A DNA stretch of 64,000 nt from Dugong dugon (taxonomy: Eukaryota > Chordata > Mammalia > Sirenia > Dugongidae): contig CM057472.1 in NCBI GenBank assembly GCA_030035585.1, forward strand, positions 86,983,601-87,047,600, read 5' to 3'. The notes under the pieces were generated by a model. That model had not been told where the DNA came from. It did not search any database and saw nothing but the letters and a program-made list of their open reading frames with translations. This document shows positions 54,857 through 64,000 of the stretch, piece after piece. The position numbers and the translations under genes are program-made. How positions within the stretch are numbered: position 1 is the stretch's first letter; the number at the start of each line of letters is the position of its first letter.

Positions 54857-56383
54857 ATCTTTAAATGCACTATTACAGTGACATTGATAAATATAGGAAA
54901 GTCCAACAAACCCCCTTTGGTGGGCTCCTTGGTAAAATACATCCATCTGTGAGAAAACCTCACTTCCTGAAGTTCTCAGACAGTGCCCAAAGACATTCTT
55001 TTTGGTCATGCGACTGCTTAGTGAGTGAAACATGGAACTTCTTTATAGCTATCAGTTTTCTAGGATGGCTAACTCTTGAGGGTGGTCCTTCATGCAAGTT
55101 TCTTGTCTTTCTGTAACCAGAGGAGTATTGATACTTTGAAAATAGACTCCTTTGGGCAGCCTCATCGCTGGTCTGTTCTATTAATCTGTATAAATACAGT
55201 TGAGAAAAAGGTTTAGTCTATTCGTTATCCCTCCCGTCTAGAGTCGTAAGATACTCAGCTAAATTCTTCCATCCTTGGGTTTCTCCTCTGAGAGAAGGAT
55301 AATAATACCTGAAAATCTGGTCTTTCAAAAGGTTGGGAAAATACTGAGAACTACTTTGGAGTTACCATTGCTTACTCTATTCTTGGATGGATACATTTAA
55401 GATGTGCTGTTCTGTATGAATCACAATGGAGTCATCTGAAATGTGCTCTGACCTGTAGCTCAGGAGGAGTGTCAAGGTCTTTGTCATCTTGCTTTCAGAC
55501 ACGGTGATTAATTCTCCAGAAATTACTCCTGGTGCTATCACCTTCAGAAAACAATTTTCTTTTTGAAAATGTATAGAGTATAGAGGCTTCTCCCAGGTGA
55601 AAATTGGGTTTGCTTTTCATATTAACTATTAAAAAAAAAAAATCCAAGGGCCTCTACCTCCAAAAGCAAGCAAAGCCTCCTTCTCCCAGGTGACCCATGC
55701 CCTGGTTTTAGGGCCTGACTCACTGTTTCATTATTCTTGCTCTCCTGTCTTCTTGGCCTTTGATCCAGGTTGCCTGGGTTCTTTCCTCCTTAGCATTTTT
55801 CAGCAAGGACTGATCCACTGTGTGAGTAGGGGTGACACACAGAGAAAGGGGAATGGAGTAATTGTTTTGACTCTTCATGTCTGATATCTCACTCTGGGTC
55901 AATGTGGCTTTAGTTGAAACAGCAGAGAATGGAGGAGTAGCCAGAGGGTCTCTAGACTGACTCTAAGACTGCCCTAGTCCCAGGGAGAGCAATTGCTGGT
56001 CCAGGCATCATAGTTCTATTCTTTCCAGGGGTTTGAGACCCAGACAGATCAAATCCCTAGTCTGATTTCTCATGACCCTGAATCACTGGTGGGGCTAGGA
56101 ATGGTGGTTGACATTCTTGGGGGTGCTTGACCAGAGATCATCACCTGAGACAAGTCATGTCTCATACACTAACTTTGGAGCTGCATCTGCAGAGACCCCT
56201 TCGGCTGGGGACGGAGTGGAAGGATGGTTTCCCCTAACCCACTGCCCTTTGGTTGGGGAGATAAGGTAGATAGAGGAGGCTTCAGGAGCCTGCAGGCCTG
56301 TTCTGTGCTCAGCTTAGGATGGCAAGGCAGCAGGTTGGTACTCCAGCATCTTCCAATTCCAAATTCAGTCATAGCTTTGAAGT
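54857..56383. other. Unassigned sequence
   Basis: About 1.5 kb with no family or gene recognised, apart from an A-run near 55630. Confidence 0.42.
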
Positions 56384-56398
56384 TTTTTTTTTTTTTTA
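56384..56398 (+). repeat. Poly-T run
   Basis: About 15 T, followed 20 bases later by an A-rich tract 'aaaaaaaataaaaaa' (56421-56435). The two could pair as an A/T stem. Confidence 0.9.
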
Positions 56399-56449
56399 AG
56401 AGGGAGTGGACAGTAGAGTTAAAAAAAATAAAAAATCTCTAAAACAAAA

Positions 56450-57225
56450 TTATTTGAAGCAGCCTGTCCCTTGCCCAGTACTGAACTTTCTTCATGCCAT
56501 TTGCCTTTCTTTCCCCAGCATGTCCAAAGTTTTTCTCCATTGCCTCCTGTTGCTCTCCCTTCTGCCTTGTTTGTTTTTATGACATTAAAGTGCCTGCACA
56601 CTTAATTCACGAGGACTCTTGTTTCTTCATCCATCATCTTTTGATTCTTTTTTTTTCAATCTTGAGGTTTGCAATCAAGAGCCCTTTAACTGAAATCCTC
56701 GGCTGCCTGCAGCAGCTTTGAGGGTTCCCGGCCCACTGCCTTGTTCTCTGAGGAGTAAATTCCCTTTGACAGTGCTGCTTGCTAGGAAACAGAGCACATG
56801 TAGAGGATCTGACAGATAATTCAGGAAGAGGGAGGAGTTATTGGCGGGTTGTAGGGGAGGATAGAAGACGGACTGATATTTTTCTTTATCACTCGGCACG
56901 TTAAACTTACATTTCTTGAGAGACCTCTAAACAGTCATAATTAGGAATTATGATAATAGCTGCTGTTTACTGCTTGCCTCATTGTGAATGTGGGTTATGA
57001 TTAATACTGATCAGCATCACTAGGACAAGACTTTGCCCTGCCTGCTGGGACCTTTTTGACTTTGAATGACCAGTCTCAAGGGTCAAGGGCACCTAGACTA
57101 CTAGCCCATAAGCTAAAAAGACCAACCTTCCCACACTAGTCAGAAATAAGTTGTTGGCCATGTCAATCACAGCTATGAAAATAAGGATTTGGGCCCCAGA
57201 TTTCCTACTCTCTTTTCTGTTTTGC
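56450..57225. other. Repeat-free block, candidate regulatory sequence
   Basis: Complex sequence with no recognised repeat. It contains a perfect inverted repeat at 56935-56953 with TAATT/AATTA homeodomain-type half-sites and further AT-rich motifs (TGATAATAG, TGATTAATACTGATCA) within 100 bases. Any function is inference. Confidence 0.4.
56935..56953. promoter_or_regulatory. Palindrome with paired homeodomain-like half-sites
   Basis: TCATAATT-AGG-AATTATGA: an 8-base perfect inverted repeat around a 3-base spacer. It includes TAATT and AATTA, the core recognised by many homeodomain proteins. Binding is not shown. Confidence 0.4.
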
Positions 57226-57228
57226 TGT

Positions 57229-57248
57229 CTTGTGTGTGTGTGTGTGTA
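57229..57248 (+). repeat. (TG)n microsatellite
   Basis: About ten TG units, 'tgtgtgtgtgtgtgtgta'. Confidence 0.92.
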
Positions 57249-59256
57249 TACTCACAAGTACCATGCATCTGTTTATTATAGTGCAGAGAGGATGGAGAAC
57301 CACAGGGTTGTCTCTACATGCATCAATAGCTTATGATTTGACCATACAGTGGAAGAATCCAAGAACGGTACACAAAAGTATCCCTGTAATCAGGAGCTGC
57401 AGCTGAGTACCAACTACTGCATGGTGCCCTTTGAGAAAAAGGAAAGTTAGTTTTAGGGCAAAATCCTCTAGTTTTTCTGAGATTTATTTTTATTTTGATT
57501 ATAAATGAGAAAAACTAGCTTACTTCTAACATAGATGCTTGTTTAGCTATAAAAAATGATCTGAGAGATCCTTTCACTTTATTTTATCTGAGTCTGGAGG
57601 AGTTAAGATGCTGATTGGGCAAAGAGGCATAGCTACTCACCCTAAGACCTGCAGTCAGTCCCCATATGGGAGTACGAAAAGAAACTCCTTGCCCTCTAGC
57701 CTGTTCAGCCTCCCACACTTGTAAAAACTCCTTTAGTAATTCAATTTTGAATGATAAAAATAGAGATCCGTGTTCAAAGTCAGCACTGTTTCCAGTAACA
57801 TTTTTACAACACGGGTACTATGACAGATCAGAGGCAAATACTGAGTTCTAATTCTCAGGACAATGTCCGAGGATATTCAGGGACAGATATAGAAAATACA
57901 TGGTTGGAACTTAGGGGATTCACATTCACAGATTTTTCTCAGGGAATTTTTCAAGAGATATGTTTGCAAAGAGACGCAGTATAAGGCAAAGGATTTTGGG
58001 TTTCTTTCTATTACCTCCTCACCCTCCTACCCACCAAGACGACTAGGAGTTGTCTTTGGTCTTTTGAGTTTTAAGTCATAATCTTCCCTCAGGCTCAAAA
58101 GGAAGCCTGCTGTATTTTGATGAGGCAAGTCACCTTTGGTGTCACAATCCTCACTCTCCAAGAACAGGAAGTAATTAGTATCTTGACATCTAATTGTATA
58201 AGTTAAAGCACCTCCTTGGAGCCTGTTCAGAGGGAAAAGCTGAACTCTTAACACACAGAACCTGCTGGAAGTAAATGATTGTGCCCTGTAAAAGGAGGAG
58301 AAAGAAATTCTCTTTTAGTGATGCCACTGGAATGTTAAAAGAGATTCAGAGGGGAACAAAATCCAAGTGAATATTATATATTGGGTCTCTGGCCTCTTAT
58401 TTGACATTTAGGTCAGATCAAAACTAACCCCGTGAAATCGTGGAATTTAATGTCATCTAGAGATGCTACCAGGCAAGGAACTTTATTACACTCGGTCATG
58501 AAAAATATGGGAGGTGCCATCTCTGGATATTTTTCTATCAAATCTTTACTCATTTCACAGCCCTTACAAACATAAGCCAAACTTGCTATATTTAAACATC
58601 TACATTTGTTGGGATTGCTCTAAAAAAATAAACAGAAGAGTCACATTTCACACATGTGAACTGGTGTAATAGTAAACCATATTTAACAAGTTGGGAAAGG
58701 TTTCAGTTTTCACTGGTGTACAAAATGCCTACATGTAAATATTGGAACTGCTTTTCAAATGAAGGGTGCTGTGACCGGGTTTTTCAAAATAATAAAATAG
58801 TCACACGGTTCAGCATATGGAGTCTTCTCGTGACTGTGTGTTTGTCGATGTGTGTGTCTACGTGTTTTTAATTCCTTAGGATTAGTGGAAGGACACATGT
58901 GGGAAGGAAGATAGGTGATAGCTATTTTAAGCAGTAAGAAAATGTAAGGAGGAGGAGAATGAAAAAGAGAGAAAAAAGATCGAGTAGGAAGAAGTGCATG
59001 ATCCTAAGACTAGAAGAAAAAGATAAATTTCTTTAAACTAGAAAAATCAAAGGAATGTGTTCTCCCCTTCAGGCAAGAACCACATTTTGCTAGCGCTTTA
59101 TATATTAACATCTAAAACACAGATTGTGCTATAAATACAAGCTGCTGTCAATGCCTATCTCTTGAATTATTTTTTTCCCTATGATTCCTTTGCAGTCAAA
59201 TGACAAGGCTATCCCCTCCTCTGAGGTTTTTAGTTAGGAAACAGCAATTTATATTT
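57249..59256. other. Unassigned sequence, 2 kb
   Basis: No repeat family recognised. Purine-rich patch at 58940-59020, TG-rich patch at 58834-58860. No gene recognised. Confidence 0.42.
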
Positions 59257-59440
59257 TCTTTGATCTTGCTGTTTCCCTTGCCTAGAGACTCCCTCTACCT
59301 TTTCCTTGAGTGAACTCCTATTTATTCTTCTAGACCTAGCTCAGCTGTTTTCACCACCCAGAAAAACTTCCCTGCCTATCTTTGCCCCTATCCTTAGTCT
59401 TGCTAAGTTTCTCTGCTCTGTCTGTGCTCTGGGAACACCA

Positions 59441-59516
59441 ACGTGCACACACGCACACAGACTCACACGCACACTTGCATTCACACACGCGCGCGCGCAC
59501 GCACATACACACACCT
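59441..59516 (+). repeat. CA/CG alternating microsatellite
   Basis: Imperfect (CA)n with a (CG)5-6 core at about 59487-59499 ('acacacgcgcgcgcgcacgc'). Alternating purine-pyrimidine sequence of this kind favours Z-DNA. Confidence 0.92.
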
Positions 59517-59517
59517 A

Positions 59518-59711
59518 AAGCAGTTGGAGTGAAGTTGATTTCTGACCCGCGGTGTGCAGAATAGAACTGCTCCGTTGGGTTTTCAAGGCCATGACCTTTT
59601 GGAAGCACATTGCCAGGCCTTTCTTCTGAGGCATTTCTGGGTGAGTTCAAACCACCAACCTTTCCGTTAGTAGTTTTAGGCACTTAAACTTTTGTGCCGC
59701 CCAGGGACTCC
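59518..59711 (-). mobile_element. AfroSINE type II
   Basis: Antisense: 'cagttggagtgaagttgatt', 'aagcacattgccaggccttt', 'cttctgaggcatttctgggt', 'caaaccaccaacctttccgt', 'gccgcccagggactcc'. It sits next to the CA repeat. Confidence 0.92.
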
Positions 59712-59850
59712 CTCTTGGAGCTCGTTATATTTCAACTATCACTTACTGTCTCTCCCACTTTGCTGTGAACTTAAGGCTAGGGCCATTTTCTATGCAAATC
59801 TATATTTCTGGAGCCTAACACAGTGTCCTAAGTGTTCAATAAATATTCTT

Positions 59851-61723
59851 CAAAATAAAATGTACTATTAGTACTATTAAATGTACTGCCAATTTAATAC
59901 CCCTATCCAGTATGAAGCTAAGTCTTTCTTTTTATGGAAAGAAAAGGAATCAACTCTGGGGGGAATTTCTTGTTTAGCATCTTTCTCTGTGTTGACAAAC
60001 ACCATTCAATTTCTGTTGCAAAAGCAAAAGATGTCTTAGAAGCAAGCAGATTACGACTTTATTGGAGAATAAAAAAGGAAAATGGTTGTCATCAAGTAAT
60101 GTGTCCTCAAGTGTTCAGACAGGATTTATGGCTCCATATCTACTGGAGGAGAAGCTTTGTCCTTACTTTTCCATTGTTTTAGGCAGTCTTCATAATTTTC
60201 CTGTCCCCACATCCTTCCAGGATGAGTTCCCCAAGATTCTGGTTGGCATGCGTAGAATTTTTATAGACACAGCCTCATTGTCTGTTGGCTCTTATGCTGT
60301 TATGAGCTTTTGTGAGAAGGCTTAGAGATGTGGAGAGAGAGCCCCACCTTGACCTTGAGAGAGCACTGCTTTCCCTACACCGTGGAACACCCATCGATGT
60401 CTCTATTAATGCAACACATTCGTTACCGTACCGTAATTTTATTACAAGAAGATCAATGCTTTGAGGACTCAGTGATGGGCTCTAAAATATGGATTCCTTG
60501 CCTGCTAGACATTCATGGGAAACACGCCATCCTCTCCAGCCTGCCTCCTTTGAGCCGGCTCCTCTGTTAATTCCAAGGAACCAAGGACTAAGAACTTTAG
60601 GCCAACCTGGGCCCTGGCTCACTGTCCTGAGTCAATGATCTTGCCTCCTTCTGTTTAGCCCTCTCCATTATCATTGGTCCAGCTCTGTGGAGTCTGAAAA
60701 TCCGCACTCTCCCTTCTTTAGCTCCATTCTATTACTGTGTACCTGCTATGTGCCTGGTGAGGATGAGCAAACAAATGTGTAGAGAACAGTGTGCTTGTTT
60801 TCAAATACGATTTATTCCTATGCAGTTTATTATGAGTGAGACTGGATTGTTCCAGTCTGTTAAGTAATGGAAGAGCTGGACATGATATTTTGCTATTCTC
60901 TCTGAAATGTTTGCAGAGCTCCTCTGCCACGAGGTGACATTTTTGGCCTAGGAATTTAAAATGTTAGAGTAAGAAGAGCTGACTGACAAAGGTTCTCAAG
61001 TGCTTTTCTGGGCACCATGAAGCAAGGGATGCATGGCCATTAATGGAATCTTGAGAAGTTGGTTAGTGTGTAAGCGACATGGGAAGAGTCTATTTCCAAG
61101 CCTTTGGAAAGAGAAATGGAGACAGGGAGAAACGGTCTTTTGAAACGAGAAAAATGTTGAGACATAAAGAGAGCCAGAGACACGAAACAGAAGTTGAACT
61201 GTGAGGATGCTGGTGGAGATGGTAGGAGTTCTAGTTTGAGTTCTTCTGGGATAGGAGTCCCCTGCTGTCCACTGACATTTCAGAGGTTATACTGGAGTCC
61301 TTGATATGAGTCTTAAATGTTACAACTTCCTATCCATTGTCTTCTGGACACCTAAACATAGAATGCTATATGCTACCATTGACAGGCATGCTACCATTGT
61401 TGTCACCCAAAGCCACTCTGTAGAAACGATATATTCCAGATGTCACTGGGTATTAAAGCAGATCTTCACTGCTGTAAAATAGATTCTCTCATTTATGCAT
61501 GTGTGTATTTATGTTTGTATGTATGTATGTACCATGCTACATCCTCATTAGCTGAAGCATGGTGATCAACAGGAGAGTACTGTTTAGGAAGCCTAGCTCA
61601 TGGTGTAGCATGGGCAAGGAAACTCTTCTCATTCACCCCTTTGTCACTTGATCAGTTGTATTTAATGTAGGATGTGATGTCTGTACAGATTTATGAATAG
61701 CCTTATTTCTTTGTGAACTGAGA
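59851..61723. other. Unassigned sequence
   Basis: About 1.9 kb with no repeat family recognised, except the (TATG)n patch at 61497-61533. No gene recognised. Confidence 0.42.
61497..61533 (+). repeat. (TATG)n-like microsatellite
   Basis: 'tttatgtttgtatgtatgta' and flanking bases, imperfect. Confidence 0.85.
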
Positions 61724-61724
61724 T

Positions 61725-62320
61725 GGGTCATTCATTAAACAATCATTTAATGACAGCCTACAATGTGCCAGGATACAGAGCTAAGTGATCCAGGGTCTCT
61801 ACCCTCAAAGTAGGTTACAGTGTGTTATAATAATCACTATCGTAGAAGTCTCCAGGGGAAGAGGACACTCAGAGGTAGGACATCTGACTTAGACATGGGA
61901 ATCACAAATGCTGTCTGAAGGAGGTGAGACTGAAATTGTGTTGTGAAGGGTGAGTAGAGCGTAAGGGAGAAGGCATTCCAGCAAGAGTGATCGGCATATG
62001 GAGGCATGTAGCTGTCTGCAATATTTGGAAAACTATGGGTGGGTCAGCAGTGCAGGCACTTAGGATATGCTTTGGGAGAAGTGAATGAATAAGAGACTGC
62101 AAGGGACAGCATAGGCAAGATCACAAAAGAGTGCAGATCACGAAGGGCTTTGAGCACCAACATTAGGAGTAGAGATTCATCCTGAAAGCGATAGGTGGGG
62201 ACTTTGATTTAGGGAAGAAAATGTCATTATCATATTTACGCGTGGAAAGATCACTTTGGATGTAGTTTGGAAGAGGAACTGGTTAAGGACAAGGAAAGAA
62301 GTAGAGAAGTCAGGAGGTCA
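61725..62320 (-). mobile_element. L2-like LINE, antisense
   Basis: 'cctacaatgtgccaggatac', 'gagaaggcattccagcaaga', 'gatcacgaagggctttgagc' and 'ggaaagatcactttggatgt' follow the antisense L2 order (compare 36490-36790). Diverged. Confidence 0.72.
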
Positions 62321-62524
62321 TCTCAATGAGAAGGTGTGAGCTGGCACACGTGAAAGTAAACTAAAGATTCTAATGAAATATGTTATTAATTAAATTTATT
62401 GTTTATGAAGATGTTGCAGTAAGCCAGACTCTGAAAAAGGCAGTCACACTTCTTTGAAGTTTGGGATCAAAGAAGAAGTGAGTAGGATATCGTCAAACTA
62501 GGCCCTGGGACATTCCCCTTTTGT

Positions 62525-62802
62525 AAGGCAATGGCATAACTTAGTGGTTAAGCACTTGAGATTTGGGGTCTGACAGACCTGAGTTTGATTTCTGGCTTGG
62601 CCTCTTACTCATCGTATGGCCTTTGGCATGTTAACATCACTGAGCCTCAGTTTTCTCATCTTTTGAATGGGGCAGTAATAGTATATGACTCAAAGAGTCA
62701 CTGTGAAAATTCAATCAGAAAGTATATATTATGCACGAACGTGCTGACATGCTTAGCACCTAGAAAGGGTTCAGTAAGTAAATGGTCACTCACTATTTTT
62801 AT
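62525..62802 (+). mobile_element. MIR SINE, near full length
   Basis: 'cataacttagtggttaagca' head, 'ctgacagacctgagtttgat' box B region, 'ggcctttggcatgttaacat', 'gagcctcagttttctcatct', 'ttagcacctagaaagggttc'. The most complete MIR of the window. Confidence 0.92.
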
Positions 62803-63048
62803 AATTGGGCATTAAAAGTCAGAAATTGGATGATTGTAGTAGAAAAGGCATGGCACAAGTGTTAATGAGGCTTGGTCTGACAGGAAACCAACCTGTGTTC
62901 TCCTTCTGAAAGCTGGCACACAATTTTCGGAGCTCTTGGAAAATATTTATCCGAATAGCAAACCCATGCATAGTTCCCATGAAACTAGGGATCCCTAAAA
63001 AAGTGAATTCATGACTCCTCTTTATCTTCCACTATGTACCAGACTGAC

Positions 63049-63070
63049 AGAGAAAGAGAGAGAGAGAGAT
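63049..63070 (+). repeat. (AG)n microsatellite
   Basis: 'agagaaagagagagagagag', about ten AG units with one interruption. Confidence 0.93.
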
Positions 63071-64000
63071 TGGCTCATGGGATGGACAACTGTACTTGGG
63101 AAGGCATGGAGAAGATGGGGGCTGGATGCATTAGGAAGAAGAGGAAGAAAGTAACATTGCTAGAAATCAGTCAAGTTTAGTCCCTTGATGCTGAACGAAA
63201 TCTTATTGCAGACTGTCAGCCCAAGTAACTGGCTTGCAGACTTATTTTGCATGTCAGTTACAGATTGGGGATTTCACCTGACAATAGAGATGTCTGGATT
63301 CTGTTGGAAAAAATCAGAAGATCTGGCCACCTGGGCCGCTGTTCTTCCAAGGACACCAAGGAAGCTGCCCCTTTTAGGTGGGGAATTGGCTCATCAGTGC
63401 CCTTGAGGCCTGTCACTGTGGGGTCTGTGTAGTCACTCACGCGGGGCCCATTTCTCTTAAATGTAACCCAGCTGGCTCTGTTTGGTATTAAATTTGTGAT
63501 GTGGAGACACTAAATGGTTTCTAAAGCTGGATGTAAATTAAATCTAAGATGCTGTGGAAAAAAAAGTAATTTTTAGAAAAACAATGCGTGGGCTGGGCAG
63601 ACCAATTGTTATACCAGAAGAATGGACACTGAGGAACCCAGAACCATTCCCTAAGGTTGGCACTAGGGTAGGAGTGAAACCATAGGAGGCTGGGGAGAGG
63701 TTGATAGAGTAGAAGGAAGGAATCCCTGATTATTGCAGACACACAAATCCGCTAAGCTGCTATAGAATTCGAGTTGAGAGGAGAATCTGCGGCGCAGGGC
63801 CACTGGAATATAGATTGTGTTTCTGAAATGGCTGATTTATCAGGCGCAGGCAGAGCATGACAGACCAGCTCCAGGCTGTTCTTTCTTCTGTCACGTTCCC
63901 CTGTCCCTGCCCCCTGGCCTTCCTCTCACTCCCACCCTGACACCCCAAGCCCTCACAGTGTTTGCTCCCCCTCCACCTGACTCCCTCTAGCCTTTCTGTC
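63071..64000. other. Unassigned sequence to the window edge
   Basis: No repeat or gene recognised. The last 110 bases are C/T-rich. Confidence 0.4.

Larger units (their letters stand above)
59258..59850 (+). mobile_element. L2 LINE 3' end, interrupted
   Basis: Left part 59258-59440 ('ctgtttcccttgcctagaga', 'ttctagacctagctcagctg', 'agaaaaacttccctgcctat'). Right part 59712-59850 ('actgtctctcccactttgct', 'tgtgaacttaaggctagggc', 'gtgttcaataaatattcttc'). A CA repeat and an AfroSINE lie between. Confidence 0.85.

Noticed and set aside
1..64000. CRISPR array, bacterial operon, phage or plasmid features
   Set aside because: All repeated units are mammalian interspersed repeats in scattered places. 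No regularly spaced repeat-spacer array and no long coding frames.

Overview
The window looks like non-coding nuclear DNA from an afrotherian mammal, most likely a paenungulate such as an elephant. The evidence is about twenty copies of a tRNA-headed SINE whose tail matches an RTE-type LINE (the AfroSINE family), several pieces of that RTE element itself, and old MIR, L2, L1, MER5/MER20 and MaLR-type LTR repeats typical of placental mammals. Four of the AfroSINEs lack a central block of about 45 bases. From memory, a form with such a deletion was reported only from hyraxes, sirenians and elephants. I find no intact protein-coding gene, rRNA, functional tRNA, CRISPR array or bacterial-type operon. 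The short open frames I examined either lie inside repeats or look like chance.

Layout: 1-2.6 kb is two old L1 pieces with a MIR, an AfroSINE and an RTE tail inserted. 2.6-13.4 kb is mostly single-copy sequence with MIRs and eight AfroSINEs. 14.4-16.5 kb is a cluster of MaLR-type LTRs with part of one internal region. 17.6-23.9 kb holds L2, two internally deleted RTE derivatives and a 1-kb RTE 3' half with a decayed reverse transcriptase frame. 24.7-24.9 kb is a polypyrimidine tract. 26.5-30.8 kb has two SINEs with a tRNA-Gly-like head, a 5'-truncated L1 3' end and an LTR. 32-43 kb is a dense nest of MIR, LTR, L2, MER5A and AfroSINEs. 43.1-46.4 kb is the longest stretch with almost no recognisable repeat. 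46.4-48.8 kb has L2, MIR, a second RTE 3' half in the opposite orientation and MER20. 53.2-54.9 kb has L2 followed by an LTR carrying a SINE inside a SINE. 55-64 kb is mostly single-copy, with L2, MIR and simple repeats.

The repeats form one functional network. The RTE LINE supplied the reverse transcriptase. At least four non-autonomous designs share its 3' end: AfroSINE type I, AfroSINE type II, short AfroSINE, and chimeras that carry the RTE 5' leader, either alone or behind a tRNA-Gly-like head. Several insertions still have visible target-site duplications, which order the events. Host function, if any, would be regulatory: two CTCF-like motifs, a homeodomain-type palindrome and two repeat-poor stretches are the only candidates I can point to.

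Repeat family names come from recognising consensus features by eye. Boundaries are approximate, usually within 5-20 bases, except where target-site duplications are given.
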